Source of the DNA: Faecalibacter bovis
GTDB taxonomy: Bacteria > Bacteroidota > Bacteroidia > Flavobacteriales > Weeksellaceae
Assembly (NCBI RefSeq): GCF_017948305.1
Contig: NZ_CP072842.1
Location: 1,990,501-2,054,500 of the forward strand
Direction: 5' to 3'
DNA length: 64,000 bases
The notes beneath the pieces are model-generated. The model was not told the origin of the DNA. It worked only from the letters and a program-made list of their open reading frames with translations, and did not search any database. The first letter of the stretch is position 1. Every line of letters begins with the position of its first letter. A program made the translations under genes and the position numbers. Shown here one piece after another: positions 35,464 to 44,245 of the stretch.

Positions 35464-35775
35464 TCACATCGAATATAATGTTTGCAAAAATGTCCCATAA
35501 ATTCCGATGTCAATCAACTCGTCTTTGTCAGAATTTATTGCAAGTCCAAACATTTTAGTTTCTTCGTCAAAATAAATTTTGTAGCCATTTCCGTCTTCTG
35601 TTTCTTCAAGCACAGTCCATAATTCGTAAACATCAATAGAGCCATTAGCGTTTTTATATTTCTGTTTTGTAGGCTCGATCAAACACTTTGTTAAATCAAG
35701 TCCAAATACATTATTTATATCGGGTTCCGCTATTATTTCACTATTTATTATGTCTCTAATATCCTCGGCTGTCAT
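35464..35775 (-). CDS. C23 second gene: small acidic protein
   Basis: A 103-residue acidic protein (DIRDIINSEIIAEPDINNVFGLDLTKCLIEP ... GYKIYFDEETKMFGLAINSD) overlapping the first gene by four bases, so translationally coupled. Acidic, small and paired with another small gene; immunity-like by appearance only. Confidence 0.7.
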   Translation of the reverse strand: MTAEDIRDIINSEIIAEPDINNVFGLDLTKCLIEPTKQKYKNANGSIDVYELWTVLEETEDGNGYKIYFDEETKMFGLAINSDKDELIDIGIYGTFLQTLYSM

Positions 35776-36077
35776 TCTGTGAGTTTTAAATGTTTAATAA
35801 GAATTTTTTCAACTTCTTCCGCAGACAAATTATCAAATTCCCCTCCGGGTGTATATGGAAAATCTTCTGTTGTTGTTGGGTTTTCCAGCGAAACATAAAA
35901 CACATTTTCAGGTCTTCCGTAGTTAGTTATATAAACTGTATATTTTTTTGTTTTGTCTGCAAGTCCAATTGCTGTATTGTCAGCGTCCCAATAGTCCGTT
36001 ACGAGAATATTTTCTGAACCGTACTTTTCTAAAAGATGCTCTGTCAATTGCTTTATTTGTTTAGTCTTTTGTTCCAA
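35772..36077 (-). CDS. C23 first gene: small soluble protein
   Basis: A 101-residue protein. A helix (KQIKQLTEHLLEKYGSENILVTDYWDADNTAIGL) precedes a beta-strand region (KYTVYITNYGRPENVFYVSLEN). The only available start is TTG at 36077. The arrangement of two overlapping genes in one cassette is unusual for integrons, where one gene per cassette is the rule. Confidence 0.65.
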   Translation of the reverse strand: MEQKTKQIKQLTEHLLEKYGSENILVTDYWDADNTAIGLADKTKKYTVYITNYGRPENVFYVSLENPTTTEDFPYTPGGEFDNLSAEEVEKILIKHLKLTE

Positions 36078-36117
36078 CTTCTAAATTCTTTTTATTAGGT
36101 TGTCGTCTTTATTGGTT

Positions 36118-36309
36118 GCAGCTAACGAGCCGAGTATTTGCGTAGAACGGGAGAGAAATTGAACGCAAGTTCAAGTTCGTCCGTTCAAGCAAATTGCTTG
36201 GCTGAAACTAAATTAGTATATTGTTTTAAGAAAAGCAATTTTGCGAGCGGAAAATATTGACAAAAAAGTTAGCCTTCAGCCCGTTTTTTGCGAAATACTA
36301 TGTTAGCAG
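36118..36309 (-). repeat. attC-like site of C22 (type A)
   Basis: Core pair GTTAGCAGA / TCTGCTAAC bounding C22; GCGTAGAACGG replaces the usual GCGAAGAACGG. Confidence 0.85.
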
Positions 36310-36318
36310 AAGTGCTTT

Positions 36319-36924
36319 TTATTCATTGTCTTTCCAATTGATTTTATTCGCTATTTCTTCAAAGGAAAAGTTACCCATTTGAATGATTTTTCCTTTATTG
36401 TTTATGTAGCCGTTTTCTTCACAATTTGTATAATGATGTTGACAGTCCGTTTCACTTGAATGTTCTAACAGTGGAATATTTTTGCATTTACTTCCAATTA
36501 TTGCTTTACCATTATGAAAGCTAGAAGCTTGTTCAAATTTAGGTGGAATAATTATTTTTCCTTTATTATTTGCAAAACCTATTTTTCCATTTTCATCTAC
36601 AATTCTAATTTTATTTTCAATTAAATTATCTGGACTAGGAGTTCCAAATTCTGTATTTAGAACTTTGAAAAGTTTTTCACCCTTGATATTAATCGCAGTC
36701 CAACCACTATCATTTTTAATAGAAAATATTGAAAAATATCCTAAAGTTTCAGGTCTATAATTAATACCGTAAATTTCATTGTCAAGTTTCTTAATTACTT
36801 TTCCATTTTTATCTGCAATTATTGAAGTATTATAATCATTATTTAAATAAATAATTTGGAATTTTTTTTGCGAATAAGAATTCTGTAAAATTAAAAATAA
36901 TATAATCGAAAATATAGATTTCAT
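36319..36924 (-). CDS. C22: exported WG-repeat protein
   Basis: A 201-residue protein with a signal peptide (SIFSIILFLILQNSYSQ) followed by several WG/KWG-type repeats: TAINIKGEKLFKVL, GKIGFANNKGKIIIPPKFEQASSFHNGKAIIG and NGYINNKGKIIQMG. Such repeats form a beta-propeller-like or extended binding surface. Two Cys (SKC, DCQHHYTNC) may form a disulfide. Likely periplasmic; ligand unknown. Confidence 0.8.
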   Translation of the reverse strand: MKSIFSIILFLILQNSYSQKKFQIIYLNNDYNTSIIADKNGKVIKKLDNEIYGINYRPETLGYFSIFSIKNDSGWTAINIKGEKLFKVLNTEFGTPSPDNLIENKIRIVDENGKIGFANNKGKIIIPPKFEQASSFHNGKAIIGSKCKNIPLLEHSSETDCQHHYTNCEENGYINNKGKIIQMGNFSFEEIANKINWKDNE

Positions 36925-36950
36925 TTGTAAAGAATTTTGATCTAAGCATT

Positions 36951-37148
36951 TCTGCTAACGTTTCGAGGCTTGGCGCAAGTGCGGGCTTGAATTGAGCGGA
37001 AGTTCAATTCAGACCGAAACTAAGCCAAAGCCAATTTCTATTTGCTAATATAACTAAAAAGCCAATAAAATTGGCTTTTGGCGACTTAATATGCAGAAAA
37101 GTTCAACTTTGCACTTAACCCCGCATTTCGCCAAGGCTTTGTTGTGCG
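36951..37148 (-). repeat. attC-like site of C21 (type C)
   Basis: Core pair GTTGTGCGT / ACGCACAAC. Arms as for C27 (AGGCTTGGCG / CGCCAAGGCTT). Confidence 0.85.
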
Positions 37149-37155
37149 TTCGTTT

Positions 37156-37581
37156 TTATTCTACAATGTTTATTTTTATTCCTTTATGCTTTGATTTATT
37201 TTCAAGAATATACTTTGGTTGTGGATCATAATACGGTTCCCATTTCTCTAAAATTAGTTCGTTATTTTCTGTCCAACCAATTACTTTATATCCATTAGGT
37301 AAAATTCCGTTTTCAAGATTATGTTCTTTGTTGTCATTTTTTATAACTGACCAAAAGAGCCTTGAATATCCTAATCCTCCATTATCAAATTGATATTCAT
37401 AATATTTATACATATTATTTGGTGAAGATGATTCTTTTAAAATAATTAAATTCTGTTCGTTTAGTGAATGTTCTGAGCTTAAAGATTTTTCAAGTTTGGA
37501 AGTATAAGAAAGGATTTTAATAATTCCGACTATTGCAGCAATTGCTATTATTCCAATAATTATTAAATACCATTTTTTCAT
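37156..37581 (-). CDS. C21: single-pass membrane protein
   Basis: A 141-residue protein with one N-terminal membrane helix (WYLIIIGIIAIAAIVGIIKIL) and an extracytoplasmic domain (YKYYEYQFDNGGLGYSRLFWSVI ... IGWTENNELILEKWEPYYDP). A GTG four codons upstream is less likely than ATG 37581. No known family recognised. Confidence 0.7.
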   Translation of the reverse strand: MKKWYLIIIGIIAIAAIVGIIKILSYTSKLEKSLSSEHSLNEQNLIILKESSSPNNMYKYYEYQFDNGGLGYSRLFWSVIKNDNKEHNLENGILPNGYKVIGWTENNELILEKWEPYYDPQPKYILENKSKHKGIKINIVE

Positions 37582-37625
37582 TAAACACCACAAAATTTAA
37601 TATTAACCGACATTTTCTGAAAATG

Positions 37626-37822
37626 ACGCACAACGTTTTGGGGCTTGGCGTCAGTGGCGGAAATTGAAGCGAAAAGTTTCAATTTAGAGACACAGTAAGC
37701 AAAAGCCAATTAATTGAATAAATTTACAAAAAAAGTCAATATAATTGGCTTTTTGCGGAATAGAAAGCCGAAACTTTAATTTTAGCCTTAACCCGCCATT
37801 GCGCCAAACCCTTGTTAGCGGC
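37626..37822 (-). repeat. attC-like site of C20 (type E)
   Basis: Core pair GTTAGCGGC / GCCGCTAAC. Arms GGGGCTTGGCG / CGCCAAACCCTT. The C20 stop codon is formed by the TAAC of the core. Confidence 0.85.
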
Positions 37823-38531
37823 TGGCAATATTTCCTGTTTGTAATTTAGTTTGCTTTGTTATGTTAGATAAAGAAATTAGTCCTGCACTAGCAATGATAG
37901 CTCCTCCAACAAATGGGAAACCTGCCCCAACTAAATCAGCCATATTTGAAGAAAATAAAAACGGAAGACAAAATATCATTCCAAAAGTTCCCAAGACTAT
38001 CGCTAAATATGAGCCAAATTTTATCAAATTTTTCATTTCAAATGTTGTTTTATTTTCTGATGAATAATTAAAAACAAGTTCTCTTAATGACGAAGTTTTA
38101 CAGTGTGCATAATCTTCAATCGTCCAATTTTTTATGGGTTTTGAATTCTTTCCATTTATGTAATCTTTATAAAATTTTTTCCATAAGTCGGGTAGAAGTA
38201 AAGCACCGAAAATAAAAATTGCGAAACTTGGAATAGAATAATTTCCGTTTCCAATCATAAATGCTTGCATTCTTATTTCATCAACTGGTGTCATTTTGAA
38301 ATCTAATAAAACGTGTTTCAAATCATGGCTTTCATAATTAGGAACTAAACGTAATTTATGCTCTTCAAGACAATTGGCAATATCTTTACCCAGTGTTCCA
38401 TTAGGTAGCTGTTTCATGTCTTTTATTTTCTGTTCATACACGTCAACATCATGAAATTGTTCAATTGTCCAAACTGAAAGATTAAATGATGTTTTAATTA
38501 TTCTTCTAGCTATAACTTGTAAAATGTTCAT
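37815..38531 (-). CDS. C20: membrane protein with cytosolic N-terminus
   Basis: A 238-residue protein. The first ~90 residues are soluble (WTIEQFHDVDVYEQKIKDMKQLPNGTLGKDIANCL ... SHDLKHVLLDFKMTPVDEIRMQAFMIGNGNYSIPSF). At least three hydrophobic segments follow (AIFIFGALLL, FGSYLAIVLGTFGMIFCLPFLF, AGFPFVGGAIIASAGLISL). The N-terminal pattern with HDLKHVLLDF is reminiscent of COQ4-like Coenzyme Q proteins in style, but this is weak. Stop codon in the attC core. Confidence 0.65.
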   Translation of the reverse strand: MNILQVIARRIIKTSFNLSVWTIEQFHDVDVYEQKIKDMKQLPNGTLGKDIANCLEEHKLRLVPNYESHDLKHVLLDFKMTPVDEIRMQAFMIGNGNYSIPSFAIFIFGALLLPDLWKKFYKDYINGKNSKPIKNWTIEDYAHCKTSSLRELVFNYSSENKTTFEMKNLIKFGSYLAIVLGTFGMIFCLPFLFSSNMADLVGAGFPFVGGAIIASAGLISLSNITKQTKLQTGNIASR

Positions 38532-38573
38532 TTCTTCAGCCTTTAATTTTTGGGAGACGTTTTTGATTGCTTG

Positions 38574-38708
38574 CCGCTAACGTTTCGGGGCTTTGCGATG
38601 GTGGGGCAATCGAAGCACAAATCTTCAATTTTGTACAAAAGTTAAATCGAAGAACTACTGTTGAACTTTGCAGTTTCGCCCCACTATTGCAAAACCCTTG
38701 TTGGCAGT
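38574..38708 (-). repeat. attC-like site of C19 (type H, short)
   Basis: Core pair GTTGGCAGTA / TACTGCCAAC. Arms GGGGCTTTGCGATGGTGGGGC / GCCCCACTATTGCAAAACCC (imperfect). About 135 bases. Confidence 0.8.
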
Positions 38709-38725
38709 AGTTTTTTTATTCGTTC

Positions 38726-39325
38726 TTATATGTTTTTAAGTTTTTCGTCATACCAAATATCTTCGTAACCTTTACTGTCAGATAAAAATCTAAATCCAAC
38801 GTCAAGTCCTAAATACTTAATTATTTCTGGTCTTTTTTGTAGCAAATCTTCTGCACATATTGGTTGGAAAAAATCGTCTGCTTCGGAATATTCGCCTGTC
38901 CATATAAACCAACCCGTTGTTCCTTTTTCTGCTGGATGTCTTAGTCCATTAATTGGGTCTTTTTCAAGGTTTGTAGAAACTCCGATATTTAATTTCTTAT
39001 TGATTGGTTTCCAAGTTGAGTTGCTTTTATCGCAAATTTCTTTTTGTGCTTCAATGTGTACATTCCAATTATTATGTATTAGCAAATCGTCTTTTTCAGT
39101 CAATAAACGTTTTTTCCAAAGTGAAATATTTGTTTTGTTAATTTCAAAATTAATGTCTTCGTTATCCCACTCAAAAATTGTGTCTGAAATAATTTCGTCT
39201 TCGTCCCATTCGAAATCATCATCGCTAATTGCAGTCCAAGCAAAATTTTGAATTGCGGTTTTGTCAATTTTATTTTCTAAAAAACTGTCGCAAAGTTCTA
39301 TTAAATTTTGTCTTGTTACTTTCAT
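38726..39325 (-). CDS. C19: Imm33/DUF2185-like immunity protein
   Basis: A 199-residue acidic cytosolic protein. The C-terminal half (NGLRHPAEKGTTGWFIWTGEYSE ... DDFFQPICAEDLL ... PEIIKYLGLDVGFRFLSD) follows the Imm33-like pattern found in polymorphic-toxin immunity proteins. The N-terminal ~90 residues are acidic and helical. No cognate toxin gene is in the same cassette, so it may act as an orphan immunity factor; this is inference. Confidence 0.65.
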   Translation of the reverse strand: MKVTRQNLIELCDSFLENKIDKTAIQNFAWTAISDDDFEWDEDEIISDTIFEWDNEDINFEINKTNISLWKKRLLTEKDDLLIHNNWNVHIEAQKEICDKSNSTWKPINKKLNIGVSTNLEKDPINGLRHPAEKGTTGWFIWTGEYSEADDFFQPICAEDLLQKRPEIIKYLGLDVGFRFLSDSKGYEDIWYDEKLKNI

Positions 39326-39346
39326 TTCGGGTCGTTTCTAAAATTA

Positions 39347-39537
39347 CTGCCAACGAGCCGAGTATTTGCGAAGAACGGGAGAGAAATTGAACGAAGTTCA
39401 AGTTCGTCCGTTCAAGCAAATTGCTTGGCTGAAACTAATTTAGTGTATTGTTTTAAGATAAGCAATTTTGCGAGCGGAAAATATTGACAAAAAAGTTAGC
39501 CTTCAACCCGTTTTTTCGCAAATACGATGTTAGTAGC
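39347..39537 (-). repeat. attC-like site of C18 (type A)
   Basis: Core pair GTTAGTAGCA / TGCTACTAAC bounding C18; arms AGTATTTGCG / CGCAAATAC. Confidence 0.85.
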
Positions 39538-39544
39538 AGTAAAA

Positions 39545-40006
39545 CTATTTTAATATTTTTTTATTAAATAGTATAATCATACTAATAACAATTAAAATAA
39601 TGGCGTTAATTGAAAAATTGTATATGAAATTTAAATTAGGCATTAATTGAATAGGGAAGTAAAAAATAGATTTTACACTATTTATTTCAAAAAATCCAAT
39701 TTTACTAAAAAAAAGAGTAATTATTAGAACAATTACACTATTAATCCAGTGCTTCTTATTTTTTATTACTACGAATAATGAAATTGAAAAAGCAATTAAT
39801 AATCCTATAAATTCTGATAGATTATACCATAAAAGGAAATTAAGAATCCGTTTTGAATCAATGTTTCCATTAAGTTGATTATTTTCAAATTCCATAATTA
39901 AATTAGTGTCAGTTAAAATAGAAATTTGAATTGTAGCAAAAATTATAAGTATTGTTGCTATAAAATGTATAGTTATAATACGCCAATTTACATTATCTGC
40001 GGTCAT
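39545..40006 (-). CDS. C18: four-helix membrane protein
   Basis: A 153-residue protein with about four hydrophobic segments (IITIHFIATILIIFATIQI, LSEFIGLLIAFSISLFVVI, WINSVIVLIITLFFSKIGFF, FSINAIILIVISMIILF). No family recognised. Confidence 0.7.
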   Translation of the reverse strand: MTADNVNWRIITIHFIATILIIFATIQISILTDTNLIMEFENNQLNGNIDSKRILNFLLWYNLSEFIGLLIAFSISLFVVIKNKKHWINSVIVLIITLFFSKIGFFEINSVKSIFYFPIQLMPNLNFIYNFSINAIILIVISMIILFNKKILK

Positions 40007-40036
40007 ATTTTTTAACGTGAATTAGTTGTTTTATTG

Positions 40037-40227
40037 CTACTAACGAGCCGAGTATTTGCGAAGAACGGGAGAGAAATTGAACGAAGTTCAAGTTCGTCCG
40101 TTCAAGCAAATTGCTAGGCTAAAACTAAATTAGTGTATTGTTTTTAGAAAAGCAATTTTGCGAGTGGAAAATTATGACAAAAAAGTTTACTTTCAGCCCG
40201 TTTTTTCGCAAATAGTATGTTATGTGC
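40037..40227 (-). repeat. attC-like site of C17 (type A)
   Basis: Core pair GTTATGTGCA / TGCACATAAC (same core bases as C28) bounding C17. Confidence 0.85.
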
Positions 40228-40236
40228 AGTACTTTA

Positions 40237-40608
40237 TTACCAATTTTTATTTAATTCATATTCAGATGGAATTTCTGTAAAATTAGATCCCAACTTATTC
40301 CATATTTCTATGAGATTAATTTTTTGTTGTATAATTAATATGCGTATTTCGCATAATAAGTTTTTATCTTTATTAATTAATTCAAGTCCGTCGAAATTTA
40401 ATTCATTTTGATTGTGCATTTTATTTATTATTTCCATTTCAAAATTTGAGTTTTCGGAATCTAAATTAATAAAGCAACCATTTCCAGTGAATTCAATTTC
40501 CAATATTTTCACAGTTTGAATATATTCCATTATACTTTTTTGAGAAAATTCTCCTTCTAAGATTTCAGGACAAATTTTAAGTAAAAAGTTTCGAATATTA
40601 TCATTCAT
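40237..40608 (-). CDS. C17: small soluble hypothetical protein
   Basis: A 123-residue acidic protein (DNIRNFLLKICPEILEGEFSQKS ... ILEIEFTGNGCFINLDSENS) without signal peptide. The frame opens earlier with a GTG in the attC core; ATG 40608 is preferred. Immunity-like by size and charge only. Confidence 0.65.
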   Translation of the reverse strand: MNDNIRNFLLKICPEILEGEFSQKSIMEYIQTVKILEIEFTGNGCFINLDSENSNFEMEIINKMHNQNELNFDGLELINKDKNLLCEIRILIIQQKINLIEIWNKLGSNFTEIPSEYELNKNW

Positions 40609-40644
40609 TGCAAGATTTTTTTTAAGGAAGTTTTGGTAGTATTG

Positions 40645-40838
40645 CACATAACGAGCCGAGTATTTGCGAAGAACGGGAGAGAAATTGAGCGGAAGCTCAA
40701 GTTCGTGCGTTCAAGCAAATTGCTCTTTTCTGAAACTAAATTAGTTTATTGTTTTAAGAAAAGCAATTTTGCGGGCGGAAAATGATGGGATGAAAGTTTA
40801 CTTTCAGCCCGTTTTTTGAAAAATACTATGTTAGCTGT
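40645..40838 (-). repeat. attC-like site of C16 (type A, repeated copy)
   Basis: Core GTTAGCTGTA / TACAGCTAAC. Same sequence by eye as the sites of C6 and C26. Confidence 0.9.
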
Positions 40839-40844
40839 AGTTTT

Positions 40845-41261
40845 TTACATTCCAAATGTCTCAAAAATATAGCACATACCATTCTTAGGATTTACAAAAT
40901 ACCTTGAACGGTCAAATTCATCGTGTTGATTTCGTGAATATTTTATAAAGTCTTTACTAGGGTTAAACCATTTTGGTAAATCTAGACCACTTTTCCAATC
41001 GTTATTTATTGTATCAATCTTAAGGTTATTATATTTTATGAATTCATTAAACCAATCTCCATTAGATTTGAATTGTAAAAATAATTGATATTCAAGTGTA
41101 AAATGAGGTGTTTGTAAATATTCTCCGTTTATCAAGTTTATTTCTTTAGGAGGTTCATCTCCAGCCCAATATTTGTAACTTTCTAAAGGATCATTTGTTC
41201 TAATGAATCCTTCACAACTGATAAAAGTTAAAATAATACTTAGGATATATATTTTTCTCAT
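40845..41261 (-). CDS. C16: lipoprotein, copy 2 of 3
   Basis: Same 138-residue lipoprotein as C26 and C6, with no amino-acid difference. The identical DNA runs from the AAC of the left core to the AAC of the right core (645 bp) and stops there; beyond it the flanking sites belong to different families. Confidence 0.8.
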   Translation of the reverse strand: MRKIYILSIILTFISCEGFIRTNDPLESYKYWAGDEPPKEINLINGEYLQTPHFTLEYQLFLQFKSNGDWFNEFIKYNNLKIDTINNDWKSGLDLPKWFNPSKDFIKYSRNQHDEFDRSRYFVNPKNGMCYIFETFGM

Positions 41262-41289
41262 TTTTTGATAGTAATTGATTGAAAAATTA

Positions 41290-41487
41290 CAGCTAACGGG
41301 CCGCGGCTTGGCGAAGTGCGGGCTTGAATTGAGCGAAAGTTCAATTCAGACCGAAACGTAGCCAAAGCTGTGAGCCTTTTGGTAAATTTAATAAAAAAAC
41401 AAAAGCAAACAGCTTTTGGCGGGTAAAAAGGCGAGAAGTTCAATTTTGCACTTAACCCCGCATTTTGCCAAGCCGATGTTGTACGCT
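41290..41487 (-). repeat. attC-like site of C15 (type B)
   Basis: Core pair GTTGTACGCT / AGCGTACAAC. Arms CGCGGCTTGGCGAA / TTTTGCCAAGCCG. Confidence 0.85.
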
Positions 41488-41495
41488 GTATGTAT

Positions 41496-42329
41496 TTAAT
41501 ATTCGATTTTAAGTGTTTTTTCGTTTAAAAATTTACCTTTAGATTCAGTTATTTTTATTTTCTGTTCAGCTGATAAACCAATCGTTTCCCCACTCTTCAA
41601 GTTTACATTATAAGCTAAAACATAATGAGATAAATTATAAAGCATTTCACTAATGTCTTCAATGGAATTTTTTGAATTAATGATTTCCATTTCTTTTTTG
41701 CCGAAGTCTTTTAAACCATAGGTATAAACAGAATTCTTTCCATTTTCATTACGTATTCCTATATAAATCCAATTATAAATAGGTAAATTCTGATCGGACA
41801 TTAATTCTACGTTAGATTGGTAAAAATCTTTACTTAAAACTAAAGTTCTTCCTCCAATATATACGCCATTTGAATCACTGTTATTTAAAACCGAAGAAAG
41901 TAATTTACAATAGAGAATATTTTCTTGAATTGGGTCTTTACCAGCATTCATAATAGATACAATAATATGTCCTTTATGTTTTGATGATTCTTTAACACCA
42001 TTTTGCCAAAAGTAATTGTATTCAGCTGTCTGTTCAACTTCATTATTTGGAATTTTGTTTGGTATTACTGCGATGGCAATATTATAACCTTGAATAACTA
42101 AAACGGATGCTTCATCGCTGGTTTCAATATTATCAATTTTTAATTTCCATTTGTTCTGAAGTTCATCGGTAAATTCTTTAATTTTAAAAGAATTATTTTC
42201 TTCTAAAAGAACCATTCCTAAAATTGATTTAGAAGCTGGATTTACCTCTGCTTTATCTTCTTTTTTGAAAAAGCTAAAAAGTCCCATAAGTGAAATTCCT
42301 ATTAGTATTATGCGTAGTGTGTTTTTCAT
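41496..42329 (-). CDS. C15: exported or membrane DUF4261 protein
   Basis: A 277-residue protein. An N-terminal hydrophobic segment (TLRIILIGISLMGLFSFF) precedes a domain following the DUF4261 pattern: GMVLLEENNSFKIKEF, NIAIAVIPNKIPNNEVEQTAEYNYFWQNG, HKGHIIVSIMNAGKDPIQEN and GVYIGGRTLVL. DUF4261 proteins are common in bacteria and often near toxin/immunity loci; activity unknown. Here it has an uncommon N-terminal membrane anchor. Confidence 0.75.
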   Translation of the reverse strand: MKNTLRIILIGISLMGLFSFFKKEDKAEVNPASKSILGMVLLEENNSFKIKEFTDELQNKWKLKIDNIETSDEASVLVIQGYNIAIAVIPNKIPNNEVEQTAEYNYFWQNGVKESSKHKGHIIVSIMNAGKDPIQENILYCKLLSSVLNNSDSNGVYIGGRTLVLSKDFYQSNVELMSDQNLPIYNWIYIGIRNENGKNSVYTYGLKDFGKKEMEIINSKNSIEDISEMLYNLSHYVLAYNVNLKSGETIGLSAEQKIKITESKGKFLNEKTLKIEY

Positions 42330-42332
42330 ATA

Positions 42333-42534
42333 GCGTACAACGGGCCGCGGCTTGGCGATAGTGGCGGATTAGAAAGCCAAAACTTTCAATTTTGCACTAA
42401 CCCAAAGCAACAGCTTTTTATTATTTACTAAATTTAAGAAAAAAGTCAATATAATTGGCTTTTTGCGAAATAGAAAGCCGAAACTTTCAATTTTAGACTT
42501 TACCCGCCATTGCGCCAAACCCTTGTTGGCTGTA
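42333..42534 (-). repeat. attC-like site of C14 (hybrid B/E)
   Basis: Core pair GTTGGCTGTA / TACAGCCAAC. The left arm starts like type B (GGGCCGCGGCTTGGCG), whereas the right arm is type E (CGCCATTGCGCCAAACCC). The arms still pair in GGCTTGGCG... only partly. Confidence 0.8.
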
Positions 42535-42549
42535 GTGCATGGTTTATAT

Positions 42550-43296
42550 TTATTGGTAATTTAATGATTTTGATTCTTTAAATTTCACTTCTTTAAATTG
42601 TTGATTTGAGTCAATAAGAAGATATGAGAAAATGGTATCGCCTTTAGGATTTTCCATTTTTTTATTATTCTCCAAATCCCACCACTGAGTAATTGAACTT
42701 TTGGTCAATAAAGAATCTTTGTTTTTGATTTCTGAAGAATGTTCGAATATGAAAATACCTTCTCTTCCAATACCTCCGATTGAATTGTAAGAAATTAAAG
42801 TATTGTTTTTATCAAAAATGATGTAATAGATTTTGAGACCTTGTTCTCCATTATCTTCAATAACTGTGAATTCATCCGTAGTGTCATTCCTATTTTGCCA
42901 AGAATATAAATAGATTTTTCCAGAGAGTTTATTAGTTAAAAAACGGTCGACTGACGGAGTTAGTTGTTTGTAGCTACTTATTAAATTGCTATCAAAAAAA
43001 AATGTATTAAGATTTTCATATTTGAATTTGTTTTTTTGAATTCCCCAATATGTTTTATTGCGGTTTTCATTTTCCAGTTTATCTATATTAATTTCTCGTT
43101 GATTGTCTCTTTCCGCAATATTTATATTGAATTGAACTATTATAAATAAGCTATAAACAATTAGAGAAAATAATAAGATTTTAATAATATTTCGAATACG
43201 TTTATTTTTAATAACAATGTACAAGATTACTATTAATAAAACAGCAATAAATACATAAGAAAATTTGTCAAAAAATGAAAAGTCCCAGTCATTCAT
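42550..43296 (-). CDS. C14: membrane-anchored hypothetical protein
   Basis: A 248-residue protein with two N-terminal hydrophobic segments (FSYVFIAVLLIVILYIVI, IIKILLFSLIVYSLFIIV) and a ~180-residue outer domain (GKIYLYSWQNRNDTTDEFTVIEDNGEQGLKIYYIIFDKN...). Unknown family; stop near the attC site but not in the core. Confidence 0.7.
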   Translation of the reverse strand: MNDWDFSFFDKFSYVFIAVLLIVILYIVIKNKRIRNIIKILLFSLIVYSLFIIVQFNINIAERDNQREINIDKLENENRNKTYWGIQKNKFKYENLNTFFFDSNLISSYKQLTPSVDRFLTNKLSGKIYLYSWQNRNDTTDEFTVIEDNGEQGLKIYYIIFDKNNTLISYNSIGGIGREGIFIFEHSSEIKNKDSLLTKSSITQWWDLENNKKMENPKGDTIFSYLLIDSNQQFKEVKFKESKSLNYQ

Positions 43297-43334
43297 AAAA
43301 GAAAAGATTGTCTTAGGGTGTGGGTTGTTGCATT

Positions 43335-43525
43335 ACAGCCAACGAGCCTAGTATTTGCGAAGAACGGAAGAGAACTTGAACGAAGTTCAAGTTCGTGCGT
43401 TCAAGCAAATTGCTTGGCTGAAACTAAATTAGTTTATTGTTTTAAGAAAAGCAATTTTGCGAGCGGAAAAAGATGGGATGAAAGTTTACTTTCAGCCCGT
43501 TTTTCGCAAATACTATGTTAGGTGA
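43335..43525 (-). repeat. attC-like site of C13 (type A)
   Basis: Core pair GTTAGGTGAT / ATCACCTAAC. This core matches the classical integron consensus GTTRRRY / RYYYAAC exactly. Confidence 0.85.
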
Positions 43526-43532
43526 TGTTCTT

Positions 43533-44027
43533 TTATTCATCGTCATTTATATCATCATAAAATTCATCAGAAACAAGTCCATTTAAAAATTCATCAAAGT
43601 TATTTGCAATGTGTATGTCTTCATCCATTTCAACATCAATCCATCTTATGCTAGGATTGGAATTATTTCTGTAGTCCAAAGTTACCCAGTAATGCCCATT
43701 ACCTGATAATAATACTTGTTTTTCAGGAAGTCCCCATTCATTAGTCATGTATTCAGTGTCAAGTAAATTTTGAGCAGTCTTAATATTCTCATCAATAACA
43801 ATTCCATTTAAAGTATCCAATGGAATATGGTTTTCCGACCAACTAGTTTTTTCATTCATTGGAAAAGCAAAACCTTTCGTATAACCTCCATTCATTATTT
43901 TCAGCAAATTAATGTAGGTTTGAGGAAGTTTAATATTTAATTTTCTTTCAGCCAATTCAATCATTTCATCAGTTAACTTAGGATGATTGTAATAATTGTC
44001 CTCCCAAAAGTCATTGTAATCTTTCAT
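43533..44027 (-). CDS. C13: SMI1/KNR4 family immunity-type protein
   Basis: A 164-residue acidic protein of the SMI1/KNR4 superfamily. The opening IELAERKLNIKLPQTYINLLKIMNGGYTKGF is the family hallmark. VLLSGNGHYWVTLDYRN and a C-terminal FDEFLNGL complete it. Members frequently protect bacteria from polymorphic or contact-delivered nuclease toxins. No toxin is encoded beside it, which suggests orphan immunity or another regulatory role. Confidence 0.88.
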   Translation of the reverse strand: MKDYNDFWEDNYYNHPKLTDEMIELAERKLNIKLPQTYINLLKIMNGGYTKGFAFPMNEKTSWSENHIPLDTLNGIVIDENIKTAQNLLDTEYMTNEWGLPEKQVLLSGNGHYWVTLDYRNNSNPSIRWIDVEMDEDIHIANNFDEFLNGLVSDEFYDDINDDE

Positions 44028-44045
44028 ATGTAGTTTTTAGGAATA

Positions 44046-44239
44046 TCACCTAACGAGCCGAGTATTTGCGAAGAACGGGAGAGAAATTGAACGAAGTTCA
44101 AGTTCGTGCGTTCAAGCAAATTGCTCTTTTCTAAAACTAATTTAAGTTGAAGTTTTTAGAAAAGCAATTTTGCGAGCGGAAAAAGATGGGGTGAAAGTTT
44201 ACTTTCAGCCCGTTTTTTGCTAAATACTATGTTAGCTGA
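44046..44239 (-). repeat. attC-like site of C12 (type A, repeated copy)
   Basis: Core pair GTTAGCTG / CAGCTAAC. Same sequence by eye as the site of C9 at 46307. Confidence 0.9.
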
Positions 44240-44245
44240 TGGCAT

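Noticed and set aside
41258-41443. Minus-strand 61-residue ORF
   Set aside because: Entirely within the type B palindrome of C15.
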